Below, piece by piece: positions 19,632-32,366 of a stretch of DNA of 64,000 bases. The notes under the pieces were generated by a model that was not told the origin of the DNA, did not search any database, and saw only the letters and a list, made by a program, of their open reading frames with translations. The position numbers and the translations under genes are program-made. Source of the stretch: Myxococcales bacterium (lineage in GTDB: Bacteria > Myxococcota_A > Polyangia > Haliangiales > Haliangiaceae); the NCBI GenBank assembly GCA_016717005.1, contig JADJUF010000010.1, forward strand, positions 57,120 through 121,119. The letters run 5' to 3'. Position 1 is the stretch's first letter. The number at the start of each line of letters is the position of its first letter.

Positions 19632-20468
19632 ATGTTGCGCGAGCTCGAGCAGTTCGTGGCGGTCGCGACCGCCGGCACGTTCACCGCGGCGGCCCGGCGG
19701 GTGCACCTGTCGCAGCCGGCGCTGACCGCGGCGATCCAGCGGCTCGAGCACGAGGTCGGCGCGCCGCTGTTCGATCGCGGGCGCCACGGCGCGACCCTGA
19801 CCGCGGCCGGCCGCGCGCTCGTGCCCCGGGCCCAGGCGGCGCTGGCGGCGTTCGCCGACGGCAAGCGCGCGGTGGCCGAGATCGAGGGCCTGGCGGCGGG
19901 CGAGGTGCGCATCGGCGGCGGCGCGACCGTGTGCACGTACGTCCTGCCGCCGATCCTCGCCCGGTTCCGGCGGGCGCGGCCCGGCATCCGGCTGGGCCTA
20001 CGCGAGGGCTACACCGACGAGCTCGAGCAGGCGATCGAGGCCGGCACGCTCGACCTCGCGGTCGTGACGATCGACCGGCGGCGGCCCGCGGCCGGGTCGA
20101 TCGAGCGCCTCGGCAAGTTCCCCGACGACGACCTGATCGTCGTGGGCGCGCCGGACTGCGATCCGCGGACCGCGCCGTGGATCACGTTCGCGCCGGGCTC
20201 GCCGACCCGGGCGCTCCTGCTCGAGCGCGTGCCCCAGGCGGCGATCGTCATGGAGCTGGGCTCGATCGCGGCGGTCAAGGGCCACGTCCGCGCGGGCATC
20301 GGCCTGGCGCTGCTGAGCCGGCGCGCGGTCGAGACCGACCTGGCCCGGGGCAGCCTGGTCGAGGTGCCGCTCAAGTGGGCGCCGGTGCGACGCCGGCTGG
20401 GCGTGCGCCACCGTGGCGCGCGGCACCTGACGCCGGCCGCGACCGCGCTCCTGGCGATGCTGCGCTGA
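19632..20468 (+). CDS. LysR-family transcriptional regulator
   Basis: 278 residues from ATG at 19632; TACGAT (19619-19624) ends seven bases before it. N-terminal winged HTH: LRELEQFVAVATAGTFTAAARRVHLSQPALTAAIQRLEHEVGAPLFDR, the standard LysR signature. C-terminal periplasmic-binding-fold effector domain (GEVRIGGGATVCTYVLPPIL onward). Lies divergent from the TSUP permease, the classic arrangement in which the regulator controls the transporter and itself. Confidence 0.92.
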   Translation: MLRELEQFVAVATAGTFTAAARRVHLSQPALTAAIQRLEHEVGAPLFDRGRHGATLTAAGRALVPRAQAALAAFADGKRAVAEIEGLAAGEVRIGGGATVCTYVLPPILARFRRARPGIRLGLREGYTDELEQAIEAGTLDLAVVTIDRRRPAAGSIERLGKFPDDDLIVVGAPDCDPRTAPWITFAPGSPTRALLLERVPQAAIVMELGSIAAVKGHVRAGIGLALLSRRAVETDLARGSLVEVPLKWAPVRRRLGVRHRGARHLTPAATALLAMLR

Positions 20469-20643
20469 GCGCGAGGTCCGACCTTCGCCGACGCGCCGCG
20501 GCGGGCGCTGGGCCAGCGCGACGGCCGCGCGCCGGTCAACGCCGACGACGATCCAGCGACGCCGTCGCGGCGCGCACGTCGGCCCACCGCGTCGTGCCGG
20601 CGCGGGGTGGCCAGGGCGCGCCGGCGGCGGTACCACTACCGGC

Positions 20644-22845
20644 ATGCGCAGGTCCCTCTGGTCGATGGCGTTGTTCCTGGCGGCGGCGTGCGGTGGCCCG
20701 TCGGCGCCACCCGCGGCTCGTCCCACCCCGGTCCCGGTGGCGCCGGTCCCGCCTGCGCCGCCGCCGGTGGCGCCGGCCGCGGTCACGCCGCCGATCGCCA
20801 CGGCCCGCGTGGTCACCGACCGCTACCACGGCGTCGACGTCGCCGATCCGTACCAGTGGCTCGAGGGTGACGGCCCCGAGGTCACGGCCTGGAGCGACGG
20901 CCAGGACGCGTACGCGCGCCACGTCCTCGACCACCTGCCCACGGTCGCCGCGCTCCGCGACGAGCTGCGCGCGATCTACACCGCGCCGACGACCAACTAC
21001 GGCGACCTCAAGGCCGCGGGCGGCAAGGTGTTCGCGCGCCGCAAGCTGCCGACCAAGCAGCAGGCCGAGCTGGTCGTGATGGACACGCCCGAGGCCGCGG
21101 CCGAGGCGCGGCTGATCCTCGACCCGACCGCCGGCGGCAGCGCGATCACGACGATCGACTGGTTCGTGCCGTCGCCCGACGGCACCAAGGTCGCGGTGTC
21201 GATCTCGTCGGGGGGCAGCGAGGCCGGTGACCTGCACATCGTCGATCTCGACGGCCGCGACCTCGACGTGGTCATCCCCGACGTCCAGCGCGGCACCGGC
21301 GGCGGCGACATGGCCTGGCGCCCCGACGGCGCCGGGTTCTGGTACACGCGCTACCCGGCGCCGGGCGAGAAGCCCGACGACGAGCGCGACTTCTGGATGC
21401 AGGTGTGGTGGCACACGCTCGGCACGCCGGTCACCGACGATCGCTACGAGCTCGGCGCCGACCTGCCCAAGATCGCCGAGATCGCGCTCGTCGCCGACCC
21501 GCGCGGGCGGGTGCTGGCGACGGTGCAGGACGGCGACGGCGGCACCTTCCGGCACTACCTGCGCGCGGCCAAGGGCGGCTGGACCCAGCTCACCGACTGG
21601 GGCGACGCGGTCGTGTTCGCTGGCTTCGGTCCCACCGAGGACCTGTGGCTGGTGTCGCGCAAGGGCGCGCCGCGCGGCAAGGTGCTGCGGCTCGACGGCA
21701 AGCGGCCGGCGCTGGCGCGCGCCAAGGTGATCGTGCCCGAGGGCGCCGACGCGATCGTCACCGGCTACCCCGACCGGGGCCTGGTCGTGACCAAGGACCG
21801 CCTGTACCTGACCGTCCAGCTCGGCGGCCCGACCGCGCTGCGGGCGTTCACGCTGCGCGGCCGGCCGGCGCCGGCGCCGGCGCTGCCGCCGGTGTCGAGG
21901 GTGGCGCAGCCCAAGGTGGTCGGCGACGACCTGGTGGTGTGGTCGTCGTCGTTCACCGCGCCGGGCGGGTACGCGCGCATCGACGGCGAGACCGGCGCGC
22001 TGACCACGATCGCCGCGCTGTCGCCGCCGTCGACCGTCGACCTCAGCGAGTTCGAGGTCGTGCGCGAGCAGGCGATCTCGCAGGACGGCACCCAGGTGCC
22101 GATGTCGATCGTCTGGAAGCGGGGCGCGCCGCGCGACGGCTCGATGCCGTGCGTGGTCAACGGCTACGGCGGCTACGGCATCAGCCAGGAGCCCGGCTTC
22201 CTCGAGAGCTGGGCGCCGGTGCTCAAGCGCGGCGTCTGCTTCGTCTCGGTCAACACCCGGGGCGGCGCCGAGTTCGGCGAGGCCTGGCACCGGGACGGCG
22301 CGCTGACCAACAAGCAGCACGTCTTCGATGACTTCGCGGCGGCGCTCGATCACCTGGTCGCGCGCGGCTTCACCCGTCCGGAGCGCACGGTGATCCTCGG
22401 CGGCTCGAACGGCGGGCTGCTGATGGGCGCGCTCCTGACGCAGCACCCCGAGCGGGTGCGCGCCGTGGTGGCGCAGGTCGGCATCTACGACATGCTCCGG
22501 GTCGAGCGCTCGCCCAACGGCCAGTTCAACATCACCGAGTTCGGCACCGTCGCCGACCCCGCGCAGTTCGCGGCGCTCTACGCGTACTCGCCGTACCACC
22601 ACGTCGTCGCCGGCACCGTCTACCCGGCGGTGCTGATGACCACCGGCGCCAACGATCCGCGGGTCGCGCCGTGGCAGTCGCGCAAGATGGTCGCCGCGCT
22701 GCAGGCGGCCCAGGGCGGCGACGCGCCGATCCTGCTGCGCACCAGCAGCAGCTCGGGCCACGGCGCGGGCACCGCGATGGACGAGCGCATCGACGCCGGC
22801 GCGCACGTGCGCGCGTTCATCCTCGATCAGCTCGGCGTCGAGTGA
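20644..22845 (+). CDS. Prolyl oligopeptidase family serine peptidase (S9A), lipoprotein
   Basis: 733 residues. Lipobox LAAACGGP and a Pro/Ala linker place it outside the inner membrane. N-terminal segment DPYQWLEGDGPEV and a seven-bladed propeller region (residues ~130-430) precede the hydrolase domain: VNGYGGYGISQEPGF, nucleophile GGSNGGLLMGALLTQ, acid TGANDPRVAP and His in SSSGHGAGTAMDE. Order Ser-Asp-His matches S9. Cleaves peptides after proline. Convergent with the UDP-sugar pyrophosphorylase-like gene. Confidence 0.93.
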   Translation: MRRSLWSMALFLAAACGGPSAPPAARPTPVPVAPVPPAPPPVAPAAVTPPIATARVVTDRYHGVDVADPYQWLEGDGPEVTAWSDGQDAYARHVLDHLPTVAALRDELRAIYTAPTTNYGDLKAAGGKVFARRKLPTKQQAELVVMDTPEAAAEARLILDPTAGGSAITTIDWFVPSPDGTKVAVSISSGGSEAGDLHIVDLDGRDLDVVIPDVQRGTGGGDMAWRPDGAGFWYTRYPAPGEKPDDERDFWMQVWWHTLGTPVTDDRYELGADLPKIAEIALVADPRGRVLATVQDGDGGTFRHYLRAAKGGWTQLTDWGDAVVFAGFGPTEDLWLVSRKGAPRGKVLRLDGKRPALARAKVIVPEGADAIVTGYPDRGLVVTKDRLYLTVQLGGPTALRAFTLRGRPAPAPALPPVSRVAQPKVVGDDLVVWSSSFTAPGGYARIDGETGALTTIAALSPPSTVDLSEFEVVREQAISQDGTQVPMSIVWKRGAPRDGSMPCVVNGYGGYGISQEPGFLESWAPVLKRGVCFVSVNTRGGAEFGEAWHRDGALTNKQHVFDDFAAALDHLVARGFTRPERTVILGGSNGGLLMGALLTQHPERVRAVVAQVGIYDMLRVERSPNGQFNITEFGTVADPAQFAALYAYSPYHHVVAGTVYPAVLMTTGANDPRVAPWQSRKMVAALQAAQGGDAPILLRTSSSSGHGAGTAMDERIDAGAHVRAFILDQLGVE

Positions 22846-22867
22846 TCGTCGTCGCGGCCGCGGGCGC

Positions 22868-23983
22868 TCAGCCGAGCACGCCGCGGTCCCGCAGGATCGC
22901 CTCGATCTCGGCGCGCCGGGCCTCGAGCTCGGGCGGGTCCTTGACCGGCTGGAACCGGCCGTCGACGCCGCCGCGCGCGACCTCGAGGAACTGGGTCGGC
23001 AGGAACGCGGTCAGCTCGCCGACCAGGCGCTCGGACTGGATCGCGGTGGCGCCGTCGACCTGCTTGGCGACGTGGAAGTAGGTCAGGTCGAAGTCGCGAT
23101 CGATCGCCTCGACGTCGAGCACGAACGTGTTGGTGTTGAACACGGCGATCGCGTCCTGATCGAACCCGGGCGGGAACCGGAACGACTCGAGGATCTGGAC
23201 GACGCCGTCGACCCGGGCCGGGGCGCCGCCGCGATCGCCGGGGTCCTTGCGGACCACCTCGGCGGTGATCGCCCGGCCGCTGGCCAGGTGGGCGCCGATG
23301 ACCGCCGGGTCGAGCGTGGCGGCGAGGTTGTCGACGTTCGACATGTGCAGGTAGCGGCCGCCGGCGGCGCGGAACCGCGCCAGCGCGCCGGCGCGCCGCA
23401 GCGCGAACGTCAGATCGCCGTGGCCGGGCGCGTACGGCGACAGCGCGCCGTCGGCCTCGCGGAACAGCGCGCCGTCGGGCGTGAGCCGCAGCGACACGAA
23501 CTGCGGCACGCACGCGATCGGCGTCGCGGGCGCCGGGGCCCGGGCGGCGAGGTCGTCCTCGAGCCGGGCGTGGGTGGCGTACGACGTGAGCAGCCACACC
23601 GGCACCGTGGTCGCGTGCGTCGCGGCGATCCGCGCGGCGTCGGCCAGCTTGAGGTCGAGGAAGGTGCGGTCGCCGACGACCGGCACCACCGCCTTGACGA
23701 CGCCGCCGAACCGGGTCGCCATGCCGCCGGCCAGGTAGACCACGCCGACCTGGCCGGCGCGGATGGCCGCGGCGCCGCGGGCGTGCAGCTCGGCCCGGGC
23801 GGGTGAGCCCGGCGGCGGCAACGCGATCACGTCGTCGTCGGTCGGCGCCGTGACCTCGCCGGCGACGGCGTTGGCGGCGGCGGGCGCGCCGCGGGCCAGG
23901 CTCGCGGCGGCGGCGTCGAGGCGGGCCTGGTCGAAGCCGAACCGGTCGAGGAGCGCGCGGGTGTCGGGATCGATCGCGGTCAT
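22868..23983 (-). CDS. UTP-sugar-1-phosphate uridylyltransferase-like (UDPGP family)
   Basis: 371 residues from ATG at 23983, overlapping the upstream stop (ATGA). Nucleotide-binding loop VVYLAGGMATRFGGVVKAVVPV (L-x-x-G-G-x-x-T-R-x-G...K), YLHMSNVDNLAATLDP (uridine/metal binding N-x-D-N), and KQVDGATAIQSERL. This is the UDPGP fold of UDP-glucose and UDP-GlcNAc pyrophosphorylases of eukaryotic type, not the bacterial GalU type. Third gene of an operon after a lipoprotein and a ferritin-like gene. Product sugar is uncertain. Confidence 0.75.
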   Translation of the reverse strand: MTAIDPDTRALLDRFGFDQARLDAAAASLARGAPAAANAVAGEVTAPTDDDVIALPPPGSPARAELHARGAAAIRAGQVGVVYLAGGMATRFGGVVKAVVPVVGDRTFLDLKLADAARIAATHATTVPVWLLTSYATHARLEDDLAARAPAPATPIACVPQFVSLRLTPDGALFREADGALSPYAPGHGDLTFALRRAGALARFRAAGGRYLHMSNVDNLAATLDPAVIGAHLASGRAITAEVVRKDPGDRGGAPARVDGVVQILESFRFPPGFDQDAIAVFNTNTFVLDVEAIDRDFDLTYFHVAKQVDGATAIQSERLVGELTAFLPTQFLEVARGGVDGRFQPVKDPPELEARRAEIEAILRDRGVLG

Positions 23984-24708
23984 CGCGCGCGATGGTACGG
24001 CAAGCGCAGGTCGCCCGGGGCCAGGGCCGCCCCCAGCGCGCGCCCGGGGCCACCGCGGGCCGCGGCGCGGTAGTGCGCGCGCAGCTCGGCGCGGTCGGCG
24101 GCCATCGTCGCCGCGAGCTCGGCGCGGTCGTCGTCGGAGATCGTCCGCGCGAGCGCGCCGTCGGTGAACAGCGCCAGCAGGGCCCGGCCGGCGGCGGCGT
24201 GGCGGGCCTCGTCGCGCACGAGCGCGGCCAGCACCGCGCGCGGCCCCGGGGCCGAGGTCGCGGCGCGGTACGCGGCCAGCGCGGTCACCGACTCCTCCTC
24301 GGCGACCACCAGCTCGCGCCCGACGATCGCGGCCGCGCGCTGGGCCTTGGTCGTCGCGCCGCGGTCGGGCAGGCCGACGTCGGCGAGATCGATCGCGCAG
24401 TCGGCGTGGCCGCCCAGCCAGCCGGCGACCTCGGCGCACCAGGCGGCGTGGCGCAGCTCGTCGCCGATCAGCCGCTGGACCGCGCACAGCGCCGCGAACG
24501 GCGCCTCGAGGTCGGCCAGCAGGTGCGCGAGCTCGGCGAAGACCGCGACCGAGCGATACTCGTCGACGATGCGCGCGGCCCAGGCGACCCGCGCGGCGGC
24601 GCGATCGGCCTCGGCGTAGGCGGACAGATCGGGCTGGGGCCAGCGCGGGCCGCGCAGGTCGACGGCGAAGCGCGCGAGCGGCGCCGGGCCCGGGGCGAGG
24701 TCGATCAC
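23980..24708 (-). CDS. Ferritin-like superfamily protein (copy 2)
   Basis: 242 residues from GTG at 24708 (GTGA overlap with the lipoprotein). Helices with metal-ligand motifs EYRSVAVFAELAHLLADLE, GDELRHAAWCAEVAGWL, VVAEEESVTALAAYR and RDEARHAAAGRALL: two E-x-x-H pairs, as required for a di-iron ferritin-like centre. Divergent in sequence from the copy at 12577-13398 but in the same gene context. Confidence 0.7.
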   Translation of the reverse strand: MIDLAPGPAPLARFAVDLRGPRWPQPDLSAYAEADRAAARVAWAARIVDEYRSVAVFAELAHLLADLEAPFAALCAVQRLIGDELRHAAWCAEVAGWLGGHADCAIDLADVGLPDRGATTKAQRAAAIVGRELVVAEEESVTALAAYRAATSAPGPRAVLAALVRDEARHAAAGRALLALFTDGALARTISDDDRAELAATMAADRAELRAHYRAAARGGPGRALGAALAPGDLRLPYHRAR

Positions 24709-25139
24709 GGGGCGTCGGCCCGCGCGGTGGTCGCCGCGGCGGTCCGCGCGGTCGCGGCCGTCGCCGGGGTGGCGGTCGACGCGGCGGTCGACGCGGTGGT
24801 CGCGGCTGGCGCCGGCGCGGCGGCTGGGGCGGTCGCGGCGGGCTTCGCGACCTGGAACCGCTGGCGCTCGTTGCCCCAGCGCGGGCCGCCGCGCAGCTGG
24901 TAGCGGCGCCCGTCGTCGGGCGCGAGCGCGATGGGCGCGGGTCGCGTGGCGGTGACCGGCGGCGTGACGGCGGCGCTGGCCGGGGTCGCGGGCGCGGGCG
25001 CGGGCGCGGGCGTGGTCGCGGCGGTGGCCGGGGCGGCGGTCGCCGCGGGGGCGGGCGTCGCACGCACCGGCGGCGGGGACGGGTGCTCGCAGCCGGCGGC
25101 GACGAACAACGCGGTGGCGATCCAGGGATGGTGGCGCAT
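24705..25139 (-). CDS. Ala/Pro/Thr-rich lipoprotein paired with ferritin-like gene (copy 2)
   Basis: 144 residues from ATG at 25139. Lipobox FVAAGCEH. Two low-complexity Ala/Pro/Thr segments flank a short conserved-looking core: ALAPDDGRRYQLRGGPRWGNERQRFQVAKP. Overlaps the ferritin-like gene by GTGA. Function unknown. Confidence 0.55.
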   Translation of the reverse strand: MRHHPWIATALFVAAGCEHPSPPPVRATPAPAATAAPATAATTPAPAPAPATPASAAVTPPVTATRPAPIALAPDDGRRYQLRGGPRWGNERQRFQVAKPAATAPAAAPAPAATTASTAASTATPATAATARTAAATTARADAP

Positions 25140-25196
25140 CTCGGTAGCCTGCCGGAGCGGCGTCGCGGGCGCCGTCAGGGCTGCGTAAGGCTCCTG

Positions 25197-25355
25197 GTGC
25201 TCCGACCGCGTGATTCTGAACCGCCACGCCGCCGATGCATCTCCATGGGCTGCGTTGCAACTCCTCGAGTTACGGAGAGTAGCCCGTCGTCGTTGCGCCT
25301 TGCCCCTGGAGCGCCTCGACGCCGTGGACGGATCACGATCACCCGGTCGGAGCAC
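25197..25355. mobile_element. MITE-like inverted-repeat element, 159 bp
   Basis: Terminal inverted repeats of 18 bp with one mismatch: GTGCTCCGACCGCGTGAT at 25197-25214 and its complement form at 25338-25355. An internal AACTC/GAGTT hairpin lies near the centre (about 25259-25271). Fills the gap between a lipoprotein start and the thioredoxin stop codon. No clear target duplication. Confidence 0.45.
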
Positions 25356-25358
25356 TCG

Positions 25359-25802
25359 CTACTCGGCGAGCATGCGCGTGAGCCGCGGCGCGATCTGATC
25401 GACCGCCCCCGGCCCCTTGATCGAGCCCTGGATCCGGGGCCCGGCGGCGCGGCCGTCGGCGCCAGGGCGCGCGAACAGCGGGATCATCTGCGCGCCGTAG
25501 CCCGCGGCCTCGAGCCGGTCGTCGTCGCGCTCGGCGTCGAACTCGAGCACGGTCAGGCGCGGGAACCGGGCGTCGAGGTCGCCGCGGGCCACCGCCGCGT
25601 GGAAGTAGGTGCACGGCTCGCACCACGGCGCGCCGACGTAGACCACGACCTGCCGGCCGGCCGCGCCCGCGACCTGACCCGCGACCCACGGCGCGACCTC
25701 GCCGTCGGCCGGCGCCGCGATCAGCTCGACCTTGGCCGGGGCGGGGGCCTCGTGGCCGCCGCAGGCGACGGTGGCGGCGACGAGCGAGAGGGCGGCGCGC
25801 AT
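25359..25802 (-). CDS. Thioredoxin-fold lipoprotein
   Basis: 147 residues from ATG at 25802. Signal peptide with lipobox (AATVACGG). Thioredoxin fold with active site VVVYVGAPWCEPCTYFHAAV (WCEPC), followed by LTVLEFDAERDD and the cis-Pro loop QMIPLFARPG. Likely an exported thiol-disulfide protein, possibly for cytochrome c maturation or disulfide handling given the many haem and Cys-rich exported proteins nearby (inference). Confidence 0.8.
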   Translation of the reverse strand: MRAALSLVAATVACGGHEAPAPAKVELIAAPADGEVAPWVAGQVAGAAGRQVVVYVGAPWCEPCTYFHAAVARGDLDARFPRLTVLEFDAERDDDRLEAAGYGAQMIPLFARPGADGRAAGPRIQGSIKGPGAVDQIAPRLTRMLAE

Positions 25803-25890
25803 GGCCCGATCATGCGTCGGCTCAGGCCCGGCGCCAAGGCGCGGACGCACGATGGCGGGCGGATCGGCTCGTCCCCGGCGGCCGTGGGGG

Positions 25891-25896
25891 TAGACT
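25891..25896 (+). promoter_or_regulatory. TAGACT -10-like box, leaderless arrangement
   Basis: GGTAGACT-type box nine bases before GTG at 25906; no Shine-Dalgarno. Confidence 0.4.
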
Positions 25897-25905
25897 GCGC
25901 GGCCC

Positions 25906-27729
<1,824 letters not shown>

Positions 27730-27742
27730 CCGCCGGCTGCGG

Positions 27743-27748
27743 TACTGT
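27743..27748 (+). promoter_or_regulatory. TACTGT -10-like box, leaderless arrangement
   Basis: GGTACTGT lies nine bases before ATG at 27758. Confidence 0.4.
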
Positions 27749-27757
27749 GGCGCGCAG

Positions 27758-28993
27758 ATGATCCGTCGCCCGGCAGCGATCCTCGCGCTCCTCACCGGGC
27801 TCAACTTCCTCAACTACCTCGACCGCATCCTGGTCGCGGCGGTGCTGCCGAAGCTGTCGGCCGACCTGGGCCTGTCGGACTTCCAGGCCGGCCTGACCGC
27901 GACGGTGTTCCTGCTGGGCTACTTCGTCACGGCGCCGCTGTTCAGCGCGCTGGCCGCGCGCTACTCGCGGCGGTCGCTGATCGCGTTCGGCGTGGCGGCG
28001 TGGAGCGTCGCGACCGCGACCTCGGGCCTGGCCGGCGATCTCACGAGCCTGCTGATCGCGCGGGCCGTGGTCGGCATCGGCGAGGCCAGCTACGCGACCC
28101 TGGCGCCGACGATCATCGACGACATCACCCCGGCCGACCGCAAGGGCAAGGCGCTGGCGATCTTCTACCTGGCCACGCCGATCGGCTCGGCCGTCGGCAT
28201 GGTGCTGGGCGCGCAGATCGCCGCGCACTGGGGCTGGCGCACCGCGTTCTTCGTCGGCGGCGGCCCCGGCCTCTTGCTCGCCGCGACCTGCCTGCTGATC
28301 GCCGAGCCGGCCCGTCGGACCGAGGTCGCGCGGCCGAGCATCCTCGGCAACGCCCGGACGCTGTGGCGCATCCCGCTGTACCGCCGCGCGGTCGCCGGCT
28401 ACATCGCTCACACCGCCGCGGTCGGCGCGTTCGCGCACTGGGGCCCGACGTTCCTGGTCCGCCGCTACCACCTCGACCTGGCCAAGGCCGGCACCTGGCT
28501 GGGCGCGGTCATCGTCGTCGCCGGGGCGATCGGCACGATCATCGGTGGCCGCTGGGTCGATCAGGCGCTGCGGCGCTACCCGTCGGCCGGCGATCACGAT
28601 CACGCCAGCACGCGCGCGGGCACCAACGCGCTCCTGCGCATCTGCGCCATCGGCGTGGCGGTGGCGGCGCCGTTCACCGCGATGGCGTTCCTGTCGCCGT
28701 CGGCGGCGCTGTTCTTCGTGCTGGTCTTCGTCGTCAACGTCGGCATCTTCCTGTCGACCTCGCCGGTCAACGCCGTGCTCCTGCGCACGGTTCCGCCCGA
28801 GCTGCGCGCGGCGTCGATGGCCTTCGGCATCTTCGCGATCCACATCTTCGGCGACCTCGGCTCGCCGCCGGCGGTCGGGCTCTTGCTCGACCACATCGAC
28901 ATCGTCGCGGCCATGCTGACCTTGCCGGTGGTGATCGGCCTGGCGGCGGCGCTGTGGTGGCCGCGGGCGCGCGAGGCCACGGGCGATCCCTGA
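27758..28993 (+). CDS. MFS transporter, Spinster-like
   Basis: 411 residues with twelve hydrophobic segments. Begins with GLNFLNYLDRILVAAVLPKL, the 'N-x-x-D-R' helix 1 of Spinster-type MFS proteins, then LLGYFVTAPLFSALAARYSRRSLIAFG (MFS motif A loop) and a second half with GAIGTIIGGRWVDQALRR. Exports or imports an unknown lipid-like or organic substrate across the inner membrane. Short gap from the ABC-F gene but with its own promoter-like box. Confidence 0.85.
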   Translation: MIRRPAAILALLTGLNFLNYLDRILVAAVLPKLSADLGLSDFQAGLTATVFLLGYFVTAPLFSALAARYSRRSLIAFGVAAWSVATATSGLAGDLTSLLIARAVVGIGEASYATLAPTIIDDITPADRKGKALAIFYLATPIGSAVGMVLGAQIAAHWGWRTAFFVGGGPGLLLAATCLLIAEPARRTEVARPSILGNARTLWRIPLYRRAVAGYIAHTAAVGAFAHWGPTFLVRRYHLDLAKAGTWLGAVIVVAGAIGTIIGGRWVDQALRRYPSAGDHDHASTRAGTNALLRICAIGVAVAAPFTAMAFLSPSAALFFVLVFVVNVGIFLSTSPVNAVLLRTVPPELRAASMAFGIFAIHIFGDLGSPPAVGLLLDHIDIVAAMLTLPVVIGLAAALWWPRAREATGDP

Positions 28994-29043
28994 AGGGCGC
29001 CGCCGCCTTGCGCTGGCGGCGCGGACCGTCTACGCCTCGGGCC

Positions 29044-31065
<2,022 letters not shown>

Positions 31066-31122
31066 ACATCGGGGCGGCGACGTCGTCCAACCCCTATCCG
31101 GCGCAGGGCGCGCCGCCCGAGG

Positions 31123-31128
31123 TATCAT
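31123..31128 (+). promoter_or_regulatory. TATCAT -10-like box, leaderless arrangement
   Basis: GGTATCAT ends five bases before ATG at 31134; no Shine-Dalgarno. Confidence 0.45.
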
Positions 31129-31133
31129 CCCCT

Positions 31134-31988
31134 ATGGTCCGACCCTCCTCCCGCTCGCTGGCCGTGCTCGCGGCCCTGGCGCTGTGCGCCGGCACCGCCG
31201 CCGCCGACGTCCCGGTCCCCGGCAACCCTTGGCCCTGGCCGACGCTCAAGTCCTGGCTCGAGGGCGCGCCGGTCAAGGCGGACACCGCCGGCAAGGTGGT
31301 CGTCCACTGGTTCTGCAAGCCCAAGGTCGAGGCCTGCAAGGACGACCTCGCGCGCATCTACAACATGCGCGAGACCGGCACGATGGTCTACGTGATCGCC
31401 TACATCGGCGGCACCGCGCGCGACGCCAAGAAGCTCGACCCGGTCCGGGGCGAGGTCGGCGCCGGCGCGGTCGCCTACGGCAAGCCCGTCATCAAGCTGC
31501 TGAAGGAGCTCGGGTTCGGCGCGATGCCGGTGTCGATCGTCGTCGGCACCGAGGGCAAGGTCCAGCTGGTCACGACCACCGCGGATCTCGATCAGCTCGA
31601 CGCCCGCGACGCCAAGGTCGCCGCGCTGGTCAAGGGCATCCACGAGTTCGACACCACCCAGAGCGGGCCGACCGCGCCGATCAAGCCCGGCGACAAGTTC
31701 GACGTCGGGGTCGAGGTCAAGCTGGCGACCTGGCTCAACTGGAACAACATGGTGCCCGAGGTGTTCCTCACGACCCTGCCGCCCGACCTCACCTGCGACG
31801 CCAAGATGAAGCGCGGCGCCGACGTGACCGTCGACGGCAAGTTCCTCCGGGCGAAGTTCCAGTGCTCGTCGATGGTCAAGGGCGCCTACGAGCTGCGGGC
31901 CGCGCTGCGGTTCGGCTACGACGCGCCCAACAAGGCCACCGGCGTCGGCGAGGACAACGTCAGCTGGAAGTTCGTGATCAAGCCGTAG
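31134..31988 (+). CDS. Secreted protein with thioredoxin-like N-terminal half
   Basis: 284 residues. Cleavable signal peptide (ALALCAGTAAADVP). Residues ~30-165 look thioredoxin-like: KVVVHWFCKPKVEACKDDLARIY, TMVYVIAYIGG and a cis-Pro-like GFGAMPVSIVVGTEGKV. The two Cys are spaced C-x6-C instead of CxxC, so redox activity is doubtful. The C-terminal half is beta-rich with two Cys (LTCDAKMKRG, KFQCSSM). Function unknown. Confidence 0.6.
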   Translation: MVRPSSRSLAVLAALALCAGTAAADVPVPGNPWPWPTLKSWLEGAPVKADTAGKVVVHWFCKPKVEACKDDLARIYNMRETGTMVYVIAYIGGTARDAKKLDPVRGEVGAGAVAYGKPVIKLLKELGFGAMPVSIVVGTEGKVQLVTTTADLDQLDARDAKVAALVKGIHEFDTTQSGPTAPIKPGDKFDVGVEVKLATWLNWNNMVPEVFLTTLPPDLTCDAKMKRGADVTVDGKFLRAKFQCSSMVKGAYELRAALRFGYDAPNKATGVGEDNVSWKFVIKP

Positions 31989-32366
31989 CGGTCGCACCGG
32001 CCACGCCGCCCCGCGCGACCGGCTCGACGCCGCTGGCCGCGCACCTCCGGGGGCGCGCCTCGACGCTCCGTGTCCCGACGGCGGATCACGATCAGCTGCA
32101 TCGGCGGCTGCCCCGCGACGGCGACGTTCCGCTGCTCGGCGCCCGGCATCGGCGCATCGGCGGTCTTGACCGGGACCGCGTCGGCGTACTTCGCCAGCGT
32201 CGACGTCAGCGTCGGCCACTGGCCGGTGACGGTGGCGGCGATCTGCGCGCAGCCGGGCACCGCGCGACAGCGCCGCGCAGGCCTCGGCGTTGGGAACACG
32301 TCGGCCGGCGCCGGAGCTGACGACGACCGACCGGTTCGCCGAGCTGGTCCGGCGGCGCCCGCGCGG
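31989..32366 (-). pseudogene. Probable coding remnant or frameshifted small gene
   Basis: No intact gene here, but on the minus strand the codons show strong G/C third positions and read VPNAEACAALSRG, then after an apparent single-base shift near 32255-32265 GCAQIAATVTGQWPTLTSTLA...PMQLIVIRRRDTE. It looks like a short Cys-containing protein whose frame is broken. No clear start; no recognised family. Lies directly downstream of the kinase. Confidence 0.3.
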
